Both the position numbers and the translations under genes were made by a program. A stretch of DNA of 36,665 bases from Pseudomonadales bacterium (GTDB lineage: Bacteria > Pseudomonadota > Gammaproteobacteria > Pseudomonadales > DT-91): the NCBI GenBank assembly GCA_013215055.1, contig JABSRQ010000046.1, positions 1-36,665 on the forward strand, written 5' to 3'. Shown in pieces: positions 1-8,112 of the stretch. Position 1 is the first letter of the stretch. Each line of letters opens with the position of its first letter. The notes under the pieces are model-generated. The model was not told the origin of the DNA. It saw only the letters and a list, made by a program, of their open reading frames with translations, and made no database searches.

Positions 1-2
1 CA

Positions 3-416
3 CCCTTTTTAGCTCATATGGCCTTATCCGAACATTGGATGGTGCATTATTTGAATGCAGGCATGACCGAATCAACCGTAAAACGTGATTGTGAAGCGGC
101 AGAAATGTTTAACTTTGACCAGATATTTGCCAAGAAACACCAAAAAGCGCTGGCCCTTATTCATGAATATATTGGCACCGATTATTTTGGTATTGATTGC
201 GCCGAAACCCAAGATGGCAAGCTGTTGGTGTTTGAAGTAGGTACCTCGATGGTGGTGCATGATATGGACAGTCGCACGTTATTTCCGTATAAAAAATCCC
301 AAATGCAGAAGATATTTAGCGCGTTCAGGCAATTTATAGAAAACAGCCCCTGCAACCAACAAGGCCAGAAAACACCCAGTCCGCAGGACAGCGATGTAGA
401 ACTTACGGTGAGCTAA
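3..416 (+). CDS. ATP-grasp domain protein, C-terminal fragment
   Basis: The reading frame is open from the first bases of the window (codons reading PFLAH before the first ATG at 18), so the gene starts upstream and only its last ~138 residues are present. The stretch YFGIDCAE...GKLLVFEVGTSMVVHDMD resembles the metal- and nucleotide-binding end of RimK-like ATP-grasp domains, where an acidic residue and an EVG/EVN motif coordinate Mg-ATP. The last ~25 residues are polar and low in complexity (QQGQKTPSPQDSD). The ATP-grasp assignment is by motif recognition; substrate and partners cannot be told from this fragment. It converges on the PhzF gene with a 14-base gap. The ATG at 18 is probably an internal Met. 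Confidence 0.6.
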   Translation, partial: PFLAHMALSEHWMVHYLNAGMTESTVKRDCEAAEMFNFDQIFAKKHQKALALIHEYIGTDYFGIDCAETQDGKLLVFEVGTSMVVHDMDSRTLFPYKKSQMQKIFSAFRQFIENSPCNQQGQKTPSPQDSDVELTVS

Positions 417-430
417 ATCACCGTATGATT

Positions 431-1369
431 TTAATCAGGCAGGCAGAGTTGACCTCGCCCTGCCATCACTGCCTGACCACCTATGCGTAAATGCATCGCC
501 GTAGACGTCTGTAAAGCCAGGCGTGTAGGCATCGCATCAATCACCACATCTAACAGACTTTGACGTTTATGTTGTAAACCCCGTTCGGCTCTGTAGCTGA
601 ATTCAGTATTGTGCTTAACGATATGGGCATAAGACGCTAAATAAGCACTGAAAGCCGGAATCGATGCCCCCACAGGAGGGTCTTCATGATGGGCTATCTG
701 CGGGCCTAATAAACGCAAATGGTAGTTGGCCTGCTCAGATTCAGTCTCGGAGGTAAATAACAAGATACATTGCGCCTGCGTCTGCGGCAGATCCGATTGT
801 TCCCAGGCGATAGGATCAAAACGGGCAGCCTTCACGGTGTCTAAATCATTCACCGGCACCACCAGATAAATGCCATTATTCGCCACTAACAACGGGTGGC
901 AATCTTGCTGGCCAATGCATGTAGCAGGCATGGCGATTATCTCGGCCAGACTCGCATTATCTGGCACAAAATTATCCACCACAGGCTCACTATTCAAACT
1001 GATACGGGTAGAGGAAAACAGGCCATTTTTCTGAAAAACTTCTACCTCGGCCGATGTATTGGAAAAATTAAAATCGACCTTGCAATCACCCTGCGATAAA
1101 TCAATCAACTTGTTTTGCGCCAATACAAATGCGGCGGCAACCGTTGTATGACTGGCAAAACTGATTTCTTCACGCGGTGAAAACGTACGGATCTGAAAAG
1201 CATGATTGGCATCAGGGCTAACAAAAACCGTTTCAGATAAATTTAACTCCACGGCGATAGACTGCATCTGCGATTCAGAAAGCCCTTGAGCCTCCGGAAT
1301 AACAGCAATTTGTGCACCATTAAATAATTTATCGGTGAAAACATCGCTGATAAAATAGTTTATTTCCAT
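431..1369 (-). CDS. PhzF family isomerase/epimerase
   Basis: A 312-residue protein with the two-half PhzF (phenazine biosynthesis/diaminopimelate-epimerase-like) fold. The N-terminal motif YFISDVFTD...NGAQIAVI is followed by LNLSETVFV, whose Glu (about residue 46) sits where the catalytic acid of PhzF lies. The second conserved block, FSPREEISFASHTT, and the C-terminal VMAGRGQL loop are present. In many family members the first loop reads GNP and the second GH; here they read NGAQ and SH, so the substrate is probably not that of phenazine PhzF. The ATG at 1369 is preceded by GAGGA at good spacing. The gene is divergent from the monooxygenase at 1487, with a 117-base shared promoter region. 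No phenazine genes are nearby, so a catabolic or stand-alone isomerase is more likely. Confidence 0.85.
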   Translation of the reverse strand: MEINYFISDVFTDKLFNGAQIAVIPEAQGLSESQMQSIAVELNLSETVFVSPDANHAFQIRTFSPREEISFASHTTVAAAFVLAQNKLIDLSQGDCKVDFNFSNTSAEVEVFQKNGLFSSTRISLNSEPVVDNFVPDNASLAEIIAMPATCIGQQDCHPLLVANNGIYLVVPVNDLDTVKAARFDPIAWEQSDLPQTQAQCILLFTSETESEQANYHLRLLGPQIAHHEDPPVGASIPAFSAYLASYAHIVKHNTEFSYRAERGLQHKRQSLLDVVIDAMPTRLALQTSTAMHLRIGGQAVMAGRGQLCLPD

Positions 1370-1486
1370 GATCAGATCCTCTTATCTTTACCTTCAATTT
1401 AGCAGAAGAATCTTAAATACCCGCTTTTGTGGTTATGATCAATGCATTAAGATAAAGCGCATAAAAACTTGATATAAGGAAAACCC

Positions 1487-2368
1487 ATGTTTCTTGGTTT
1501 TAGCTCCATGAATACCCCCAAGGATCCCGATCCGGCTGAACTGGCAAAAACCTTAGAACAAGCAGGTTTTGAATCTTTATGGTATGGCGAACACAGCCAT
1601 ATTCCCAGATGCCTATCTACCCCCTATCCAGCCGGTGGAGAGATGCCACAGCCGTATAAAGAAATGATGGACCCGTATTTATCGTTGATGGCCGCAGCGT
1701 CAGCCACCAGCACATTAAAGCTGGGCACCGGTATCGCATTATTGTGTGAGCGTGAATTATTTTCTCAGGCTAAAACCATCGCCTGCCTGGATCGTTTAAG
1801 TAACGGCCGCGTGATGATTGGTACCGGTGTTGGCTGGAATAAAGAAGAACTTGAAAACGTCAGTCACATTCCTTTTAACAAGCGTTATAAGGGCCTGCGC
1901 GAAATTGTTGAAGCGACTCGCATCTTGTTTAATGAAGACGCGCCTGAATACCACGGTGAGTTTATTGATTTTGATCCGGTCTGGTTTGAACCCAAACCCA
2001 CTCAAACAAACACAAATACCGTAGGAAAGTGTGGGCCTAAATTCACGTTGGGCGTGATGGGACCTTTAGGCCTTAAACATGCCGCGCAATGGGCCGATGG
2101 CTGGATGCCAGTCGATGTGGCTATGCCCGATGTGGAACAAGGCATCATCGATTTTAGAGCTCAGGTAACAGAATGTGGTCGTAATCCGGATGATGTAGAA
2201 ATCACCATGGTGGTGATGAACCCGGCTGTAGACGGGGATTTATTAAAGCGTTTCCGAGATATGGGTGTCACCCGCTGTAATATCGGCGTAGGCATGGAAA
2301 ACTGGGATAAACCGGATAGTGTTTATCCAATGATTGAGAAATTTTCTAAAATTATTCCTCAGCTGTAA
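1487..2368 (+). CDS. LLM-class (luciferase-like) flavin-dependent oxidoreductase
   Basis: A 293-residue TIM-barrel protein of the luciferase-like monooxygenase superfamily. Diagnostic segments are ESLWYGEHSHIP near residue 30, LKLGTGIALL, the strongly conserved LDRLSNGRVMIGTGVGWNKEE (residues ~103-123) and AAQWADGWMPV. These form the flavin/deazaflavin pocket. By pattern it is close to the group usually named F420-dependent (TIGR03619-like), but no F420 biosynthesis gene is in the window, and FMN use is equally possible in a gammaproteobacterium. The start is well supported by AAGG eight bases before the ATG. It stands alone on the plus strand after the divergent PhzF gene and is followed by a hairpin at 2374. 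The substrate is unknown. Confidence 0.85.
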   Translation: MFLGFSSMNTPKDPDPAELAKTLEQAGFESLWYGEHSHIPRCLSTPYPAGGEMPQPYKEMMDPYLSLMAAASATSTLKLGTGIALLCERELFSQAKTIACLDRLSNGRVMIGTGVGWNKEELENVSHIPFNKRYKGLREIVEATRILFNEDAPEYHGEFIDFDPVWFEPKPTQTNTNTVGKCGPKFTLGVMGPLGLKHAAQWADGWMPVDVAMPDVEQGIIDFRAQVTECGRNPDDVEITMVVMNPAVDGDLLKRFRDMGVTRCNIGVGMENWDKPDSVYPMIEKFSKIIPQL

Positions 2369-2373
2369 TCCGT

Positions 2374-2412
2374 CGCTAAGCACTGGCATAACATATTATG
2401 CTATGCTTAGCG
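2374..2412 (+). terminator. Nested hairpin after the LLM gene
   Basis: CGCTAAGCA (2374-2382) pairs perfectly with TGCTTAGCG (2404-2412). Inside it CATAA and TTATG form a second short stem. It starts six bases after the monooxygenase stop codon. There is no T-run behind it, so it could be a weak terminator or a 3'-end stabiliser. Confidence 0.45.
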
Positions 2413-2453
2413 CACTCCTCCTCTTCTGCGATAACAATTAAGGGCAGACAATC

Positions 2454-2801
2454 ATGTTTTATTTTATCAGCCTGATGATCATCTGGTTACTCTGTGAAAA
2501 AACCCTGGCATTAATCACCGTTTGCCATATGAGTAATGTGCCACCACTTTCACCTATAGTGATAAAAGACCCACAGATGGCCAAAAACACGCCCTCTAAA
2601 AGATTGCCTCCGGTAGAATTATCCGAATGGGATAAATTTGAACTGATTCGTCACAGCTTAAAACAAGGCCTTAGTGACTTTGGCATCAGTGAAAATACAG
2701 GCAAGATTACAAAGCTGCTGTTTCAAGCCAGCCGAGCTTGCCAATACCTCGCCATCGCTATGACCGGCTTATTATTGTTTAAAACCCTCGCCACCTTATA
2801 A
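2454..2801 (+). CDS. Small membrane-associated hypothetical protein
   Basis: A 115-residue protein I do not recognise. The first ~22 residues (FYFISLMIIWLLCEKTLALI) are strongly hydrophobic and look like a membrane anchor. The last ~20 (LAIAMTGLLLFKTLATL) are a second hydrophobic segment. The middle is soluble and charged (ELSEWDKFELIRHSLKQGLSDFGI), suggesting a loop between two membrane helices. An AGGG lies ten bases before the ATG. It is 35 bases upstream of the YbaN-like gene on the same strand, so the two may be cotranscribed. No function can be assigned. Confidence 0.6.
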   Translation: MFYFISLMIIWLLCEKTLALITVCHMSNVPPLSPIVIKDPQMAKNTPSKRLPPVELSEWDKFELIRHSLKQGLSDFGISENTGKITKLLFQASRACQYLAIAMTGLLLFKTLATL

Positions 2802-2836
2802 CGCGCGGCACTCATTAACCGACAGTGACTTAACTT

Positions 2837-3289
2837 ATGGAAGAGCCGCAAAGCCGTACCGAATCCCCGTTATTACTCACGTATATGACATTAATAAAAG
2901 CACTTTTTATTCTGCTAGGTTTCATCAGCTTTGCGCTGGGCTTTATTGGTATTTTTTTACCGCTGTTACCCACAACCCCGTTTATTTTATTGGCTGCATT
3001 TTTCTTCTCAAAAAGTTCCGAACGCTTTTATGGCTGGCTGATTAATATCCCAACTTTTGGGCCTATGATCATGCAATGGAATGAATATGGCTGTGTTTCC
3101 CAAAAAGGAAAAATAGCCTCAGCGGTGGCTATGACAGCCGTTATCGTTTATTTCTGGATATTTAGAGAGATGGCCATTCCGATCAAGCTTGCAGTGACCT
3201 GCATCATGTTAACGGTAATGGCCTATGTACTTAGCCGCCCCAAGCCGCCACAACAACTAACGGCTAAGAAGGGAGCAGAAACACTTTAG
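2837..3289 (+). CDS. YbaN/DUF454 family inner-membrane protein
   Basis: A 150-residue protein matching YbaN/DUF454. The hallmark is a first membrane helix followed by GFIGIFLPLLPTTPFILLAA, then FFFSKSSERFYGWLIN, a short polar stretch and a C-terminal helical hairpin (residues ~90-130). Family function is unknown; members are small inner-membrane proteins. The ATG at 2837 has no clear ribosome site. An in-frame ATG at 2885 (MTLIKALF) would start right at the conserved region and matches the E. coli protein length better, so the true start is uncertain. Its stop overlaps the stop of the convergent lipoprotein gene by four bases. Confidence 0.8.
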   Translation: MEEPQSRTESPLLLTYMTLIKALFILLGFISFALGFIGIFLPLLPTTPFILLAAFFFSKSSERFYGWLINIPTFGPMIMQWNEYGCVSQKGKIASAVAMTAVIVYFWIFREMAIPIKLAVTCIMLTVMAYVLSRPKPPQQLTAKKGAETL

Positions 3290-4851
3290 GGTTGATCGCG
3301 GATCGCTAGAATACCCTTTAACGTGCCGATATACGCCGTACCATCGGGGCCCAGCGTAATCGGTGCCCAGTTATTATCAAAGTTTTTACCCGCTCCGGTT
3401 TTAATCTTAAACTGGGTTTTACCCGTCTCAAAATCCAGGGCGGTGAAATACCAGACATTTTCACCGTTATCCTGCGTTATAAAACTATAAAAATAAGCCA
3501 AGCCTGCCGCCAAGGATAACTTCGGCACCGTAGAAGGTGATGTCAGATCCGATTCCCACACCACATCACAGCCAGTCTCATCCTCACGGATATCAACTCG
3601 AACAATACCCCCCGCCACTGCATGCCAATCCACATGATTCATCGCATGGGTGTAACCGGCATTATTCTCAAGAATAATAGAGCGATTAAACGCCGTCATG
3701 GAATTATCCGTCACCGACTGGCCTTTTTTGAAAAGCGCTAACTGACAAATTTTCCGTGCACCTTCAACATCCTGCTGGCGCTTATACACCAGCAGATTCA
3801 TTTGCCCATCGGCGTTATCGGTAATGGTCACATAATCTGTGCCCATCAGCGTAGGCGTAGTGCCTGAACCCTGATTAATTGTGCCAATTTGTCTCTGTGT
3901 GCCTCTGTCGTAGATCTCCTTCCAACCTATTGTAGGTAGACCTTTATCATCGGCATAAAAGCGGTACATCGCATGGTCGGATACAATATAAACCCCGTCT
4001 TCGGCCACCGAAAAACCGTTTTGAATTTCTTCCCCGGGTAATTGCATTAAATGAAAATCGCCATTATCCATATTCAACGTGCCCAGACGACCATGGCGAG
4101 TCACCCACCAAAGCAAGCCATCATAATCCGGCATCACCGCAGTAATCGGGTCACATTCCCCTTGTGGAAAAGGGTTGCTTGGTTTGAGGCAATCAAACGG
4201 CACCCTATCGGATAAATCCCAGGCAGACTCTTGATAAAATGCCCAGCTGCCATCGGGGTTTTGTTTATGCCCTATACGCTGCACAGTTTGTGAACTATCG
4301 GCCATAACAATTCGATCTTTATGATCCAGATAAAAATATGCACCGGAGGTGTCTTCCATGATCTTGCCCTTATCCCAATGTAGCAACGCTTCATAGCTGG
4401 AGGGGCGTATCGGTAATTTATAATAAGCCAATAAATCGAGTTTTTCTGGATCCAATAAATGAATTTGAAAACCGCTGATAGCCGCACATAAACCCACTAA
4501 ACGGCCATCTTTATTGAAGGTTAACGTCGCACATTGTCCACCCGGGGCTTTTGTACCCTTGCGTGAAAGTACTTGTGGATTAATGCCAAGTGGCCCCATG
4601 CCAGGGTGTACATCGGAGCTATAGCTATCCCCGTGCATAGAGTTCACCCCCTGGCGGGACATAAATGGATGCGCGGGGATTTTCCGTGTTAACGGTTTGG
4701 CCACGGCCGCTGTGCCAATAAAATCTACCGCGTTATTTTCGCCAGATTTTATCGCCGTTGCTTCCTTGGGTTCAGAGCAGGCAGCAAGTAATAACAAGGC
4801 TAAGCAACTGAAACTCAATCGTTTGATGCATATTTTTATAGGCAGGGACAT
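3286..4851 (-). CDS. Predicted lipoprotein with beta-propeller-like repeats
   Basis: A 521-residue protein starting at 4851. The start is chosen because MSLPIKICIKRLSFSC followed by LALLLLAAC is a classic lipoprotein signal with its lipobox cysteine near residue 25, and AAGGA precedes the ATG at good spacing; a longer frame upstream would run into the amidohydrolase gene. The mature part has repeated beta-rich segments such as LTFNKDGRLVGLC, HLLDPEKLDLLAYYKL, DYDGLLWWVTRHGRLGTLN and LGPDGTAYIGTLKGILAI, typical of six- to eight-bladed propellers (PQQ- or SMP-30-like). The residue after the lipobox Cys is Ser, which would favour an outer-membrane anchor. It sits 22 bases after the amidohydrolase and is probably cotranscribed with it. 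No catalytic motif is recognised; a binding or scaffold role is inference. Confidence 0.7.
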   Translation of the reverse strand: MSLPIKICIKRLSFSCLALLLLAACSEPKEATAIKSGENNAVDFIGTAAVAKPLTRKIPAHPFMSRQGVNSMHGDSYSSDVHPGMGPLGINPQVLSRKGTKAPGGQCATLTFNKDGRLVGLCAAISGFQIHLLDPEKLDLLAYYKLPIRPSSYEALLHWDKGKIMEDTSGAYFYLDHKDRIVMADSSQTVQRIGHKQNPDGSWAFYQESAWDLSDRVPFDCLKPSNPFPQGECDPITAVMPDYDGLLWWVTRHGRLGTLNMDNGDFHLMQLPGEEIQNGFSVAEDGVYIVSDHAMYRFYADDKGLPTIGWKEIYDRGTQRQIGTINQGSGTTPTLMGTDYVTITDNADGQMNLLVYKRQQDVEGARKICQLALFKKGQSVTDNSMTAFNRSIILENNAGYTHAMNHVDWHAVAGGIVRVDIREDETGCDVVWESDLTSPSTVPKLSLAAGLAYFYSFITQDNGENVWYFTALDFETGKTQFKIKTGAGKNFDNNWAPITLGPDGTAYIGTLKGILAIRDQP

Positions 4852-4873
4852 AAATGTATCCTTATTATTTTTT

Positions 4874-6595
4874 CTATTGGGCATAAATCGAAACACCACC
4901 CACAAAGGTTTCGATGATATGCATATTTTGAATGGATTCCGGCTTTTGCAAAGGGTCTTGATCAAGAATAACCAGATCAGCTTTTTTACCCACCTCGATG
5001 GAACCACGGTCTTTTTCCAGAAACATCTGCCAGGCAGCATCGATGGTCACAGCTTTTAAGGCCTGCATCACATCAATACGCTCACCCCCACCGATCAGCG
5101 CGCCAGAGCTGCTGATACGGTTCACCGTAGACCACACAGCCAATAATGGATTCATAGGCACTACCGGTGTATCCAGGTGCACTGAGAAAGGTAAATTTAA
5201 TTTCTGCGCAGAATGCGTGGGGCTGATCTTTCCGGCACGTTCTTCACCCAAGAAAATATCTCTATGTCTATCTCCCCAATAATAAGTATGGGCTGAAAAA
5301 AAGCTCGGCGTCAGCCCCCACTTTTGCATCTGTTGTAACTGGCTTTGTGTCGCCATTTGCGCATGCACCACAATATGTCGAGTATCGTCTCGGGGGTAGG
5401 CGATCTGTGCCTTGGATACCGCCTCAATCACCGCATCGATGGCCGCATCACCATTGGCATGAATCGCGACCTGTAAACCGGCTTTATGAATCGCCATAAC
5501 ACGTCGATTTAGCTCGGGTTGGGACATGCTGGCATAACCGCGATAATCTTTTTGATGCGCCTGCCCTTTGCTAAGGCCATGGCTATGATAAGGCTGGGAT
5601 AAAAACCCGGTAAATCCCTGAATAGAACCATCGGCAACAAGCTTTACCGCACCTACCGTCACGTTGTCTGAGGCATATTGCTCAGCGTCAAACTCACCTT
5701 TTGCCCAACGTTGTCCAACCTCCATATCTGGCCACAACACTAGGCGCTGGGGTATAAAATTTAAGATTTTAACAAAACGGATACCTTGCATCAGTTTCTT
5801 CGGTGCATAGCCCACCTGTGCGGTAGTGACTCCCGCAGCAGCATATTCGCTAGCACCTTGTTTGCTCATGCGAATAAAATCCAGCAACGATAAATCAAAG
5901 GCTAACTCAACCGTTTTAAGCCTGGCCGTTTCTTCTAAAACCCCAGTTAGCTCACCGTTAACCTCTTTAACATAGACACCGCCTTCGGGATTAACGGTGG
6001 TTTTATCTATACCCGATAATTTCAGCCCAATACTATTCGCCACACCAATATGCCCAGAAACATGCATAATATAAATAGGCACGGTGCTGGAGACCTGATC
6101 TAAATCGTGCCGATTGAGGTGGCGTTTCTCGGCCAATAAACTGTCGTCATAACCAATGCCAATCAGCCATTGGCCAGCAGTTTTTGTGGCTAAGGCTGCA
6201 TCTAAACGCAGCTGAATATCTGCAATGCTCTGTACCGACCCTATCGGAGGGCTGTTTAAATCAACCGTAATATCCCCCAAGCCAAAACCCGGGAAATGAC
6301 TATGTGCATCCACAAAACCCGGTAATAAGGTTTTACCTTCCAAATCATGTACCTGCGTATTTTCATCAATATATACCTGGATATCGGCATTGCTACCCAC
6401 CGCAACAATCGTATCGCCATCTAAGGCAATCGCTTGCACGATTTCGTTAGCCTGATTCATGGTTATTACATTAGCATTTATAAAGACTTGTTTTTCAGCT
6501 GCGGAATCAGGTTTTAAAAAAACAAAATAGCCAAGTAACAAGCCCACTAAAAGCAGCATCATGATCACTAAAAGGGATACAATACTTTTTTGCAT
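4874..6595 (-). CDS. Membrane-anchored amidohydrolase, YtcJ/Amidohydro_3 type
   Basis: A 573-residue metal-dependent hydrolase. A single N-terminal hydrophobic segment (SIVSLLVIMMLLLVGLLLGY, residues ~4-23) is a signal anchor, placing the enzyme on the periplasmic face. The catalytic domain starts with ANVITMNQANEIVQAIALDGD, then GKTLLPGFVDAHSHFPGFG, whose HSH replaces the usual HxH metal pair, as is common in YtcJ-like proteins. Later blocks include QVAIHANGDAAIDAV (metal His), HIVVHAQMAT and the late FSVHLDTPVVP. The family includes N-substituted formamide deformylases and other amide hydrolases; the substrate here is unknown. Translation from 6595 is preferred to the ATG at 6616 because GAGGTG lies directly upstream of 6595. 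It is first in a two-gene unit with the lipoprotein. Confidence 0.85.
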   Translation of the reverse strand: MQKSIVSLLVIMMLLLVGLLLGYFVFLKPDSAAEKQVFINANVITMNQANEIVQAIALDGDTIVAVGSNADIQVYIDENTQVHDLEGKTLLPGFVDAHSHFPGFGLGDITVDLNSPPIGSVQSIADIQLRLDAALATKTAGQWLIGIGYDDSLLAEKRHLNRHDLDQVSSTVPIYIMHVSGHIGVANSIGLKLSGIDKTTVNPEGGVYVKEVNGELTGVLEETARLKTVELAFDLSLLDFIRMSKQGASEYAAAGVTTAQVGYAPKKLMQGIRFVKILNFIPQRLVLWPDMEVGQRWAKGEFDAEQYASDNVTVGAVKLVADGSIQGFTGFLSQPYHSHGLSKGQAHQKDYRGYASMSQPELNRRVMAIHKAGLQVAIHANGDAAIDAVIEAVSKAQIAYPRDDTRHIVVHAQMATQSQLQQMQKWGLTPSFFSAHTYYWGDRHRDIFLGEERAGKISPTHSAQKLNLPFSVHLDTPVVPMNPLLAVWSTVNRISSSGALIGGGERIDVMQALKAVTIDAAWQMFLEKDRGSIEVGKKADLVILDQDPLQKPESIQNMHIIETFVGGVSIYAQ

Positions 6596-6672
6596 TAACA
6601 CCTCGAAAAAAAACATGCGTTTAAAAAATTAACTATAGTGTTGATAAGATTAAATGAAATACAAAGAGATGA

Positions 6673-6720
6673 CTTATCGGCGCATGCGCCAGTAAAAAAA
6701 CACATAAAAAAGCCGATAAG
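6673..6720 (-). promoter_or_regulatory. Alternative stem competing with the AraC-gene terminator
   Basis: GCCGATAAG on the minus strand at 6681-6673 is a perfect nine-base complement of CTTATCGGC at 6720-6712, which is also the descending arm of the terminator hairpin. Pairing with one partner excludes the other. The distal arm overlaps a perfect 12-base palindrome, GGCGCATGCGCC (6679-6690). All of this lies between the AraC-type gene and the amidohydrolase on the same strand. Attenuator-like control of readthrough is inference from the base pairing. Confidence 0.4.
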
Positions 6721-6731
6721 AATTTATCGGC
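6706..6731 (-). terminator. Intrinsic terminator of the AraC-type gene
   Basis: On the minus strand, GCCGATAA (6731-6724) and TTATCGGC (6719-6712) form an eight-base stem with a four-base loop. Six T residues follow at once (6711-6706). It is 32 bases past the stop of the AraC-type gene. Confidence 0.8.
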
Positions 6732-6762
6732 CTATACAATAATAAAATGAAAGGCCACTATA

Positions 6763-7989
6763 TTAGGCCTTAGAGCTATCTTTACGATACTGGCTAGGGG
6801 TTTTCTGCATCACTTTTTTAAACCTGGCACTGAAGGCCTGTTGAGAAGTAAAACCCGCATCTAAGGCGATATGCAACAAACTACTTTTTGACGTATTGTT
6901 GAGTAATTCACAGGCCTCTTTCACTCGATAAATATTGATATAATCAAAGAACTTTTTCCCACCACCTCGATTAATTACCTGGCTTAAGTAATTGGCCGAC
7001 AACCCCATCTGATCGGCTAAATCAGCCAATTTTAAGTCAGAATCCAAATAGGGTTTTTGATCCAGCATCAAGCGTTCTAACCTTTCCCATAACGGTTTTA
7101 ATTCATCCTGCTTTAAACCACTTTTTTTGTATTTTTCAGGGTTTTTCTCTGCCTCCACATCCACGGCAACATCGTCATAAACAGTATCAACATCCAGTTC
7201 CATTTGTTGACGCTCAGACAGTGACGACTCCGTACTTAGCCCATCGCTCTCAACGATTTTTTTAGGTGCAAAAATAAAGTTTTGACGCATACCCATAAAA
7301 GATAAGAAATAGATCAAAACCACCGTTAATACCGCCACATGTACCTGTCTCTCGCCCAGAGAATAGCCGGTGTAATGACGTACAATTTGTTCAACAAAGG
7401 TGGTTAAGCCAATTAATATACACAGAACAATCACCAGCCATAACCAGCGTAATTGCTTGCCATCAATATTTGAGAAATACTCTTCAATCAGCGTCTGATG
7501 TTTAGCCAAACGTAATGCAGCGGCGATGATATAAACCAGAAAATAAAGTGCGCTGAAGACCAGGATAATTTCACCCACAAAATGATTTTGCATCTCCCTG
7601 TCACCTTGCCACCAGCGATAAGCTAAGGCTAAATCATGCATAGAAAAAGACATAATGGCAGTGTATGCCAACATAAAAAAGGTCGGTAAGAAATGCAGAA
7701 AATCACGACCCTGCCATTTATATTCCTGCTCGGTTAAAGCTTTAACATAGCAAAATAGCAACGGGCCCAACGCGATATTTAAATTAAGCAGCAGTATGAT
7801 AATCGGGTAATGCTGGATTAAATTGGCATAAGCAACATGATATACAGCTAAACGTATCGCATGAATCGCGATAAAAATCGCCAATATTTGATTGGCAATA
7901 CGAAACCCAAACGGCTGAGTAAATAAAACCAGTGCTAAAACCAATCCCTGAGAGGCACCAATCAGCGCTAAAAGACTTAATGTATACAA
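6763..7989 (-). CDS. AraC-family regulator with N-terminal multi-helix membrane domain
   Basis: A 408-residue protein. Residues ~1-235 hold about seven hydrophobic helices (for example SLLALIGASQGLVLALVLF, IIILLLNLNIALGPLLFCYV, LVYIIAAALRLA, LRWLWLVIVLCILIGLTTFV and VHVAVLTVVLIYFLSF). A charged linker of ~70 residues follows, then a C-terminal AraC/XylS double helix-turn-helix with LADLADQMGLSANYLSQVIN and IALDAGFTSQQAFSARFKKV plus the closing KTPSQYRKD. It should bind DNA while embedded in the inner membrane, sensing through the membrane domain. The start codon is TTG: AGGTG stands five bases before it, and the next in-frame Met would delete several helices. It is followed by a strong terminator and then the amidohydrolase, a plausible target. 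Confidence 0.85.
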   Translation of the reverse strand: MYTLSLLALIGASQGLVLALVLFTQPFGFRIANQILAIFIAIHAIRLAVYHVAYANLIQHYPIIILLLNLNIALGPLLFCYVKALTEQEYKWQGRDFLHFLPTFFMLAYTAIMSFSMHDLALAYRWWQGDREMQNHFVGEIILVFSALYFLVYIIAAALRLAKHQTLIEEYFSNIDGKQLRWLWLVIVLCILIGLTTFVEQIVRHYTGYSLGERQVHVAVLTVVLIYFLSFMGMRQNFIFAPKKIVESDGLSTESSLSERQQMELDVDTVYDDVAVDVEAEKNPEKYKKSGLKQDELKPLWERLERLMLDQKPYLDSDLKLADLADQMGLSANYLSQVINRGGGKKFFDYINIYRVKEACELLNNTSKSSLLHIALDAGFTSQQAFSARFKKVMQKTPSQYRKDSSKA

Positions 7990-8112
7990 TTATACACCTG
8001 CGAAAAATGAGTCAGTGATAGAGGCTTTACTGTAACAAAGCAAGACCTCTACAGCCATCACATAATAACGCATTATTGTATTGTTAGTCCGTAAACCTCG
8101 GGGTTAAAAAAT

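Noticed and set aside
431..1369. Phenazine biosynthesis gene phzF proper
   Set aside because: No other phz genes are present and two conserved loop motifs differ, so only the family name is used.
4852..5040. N-terminal extension of the lipoprotein gene to 5040
   Set aside because: It would overlap the end of the amidohydrolase gene by more than 160 bases and would bury the clear lipobox signal peptide and its ribosome site.
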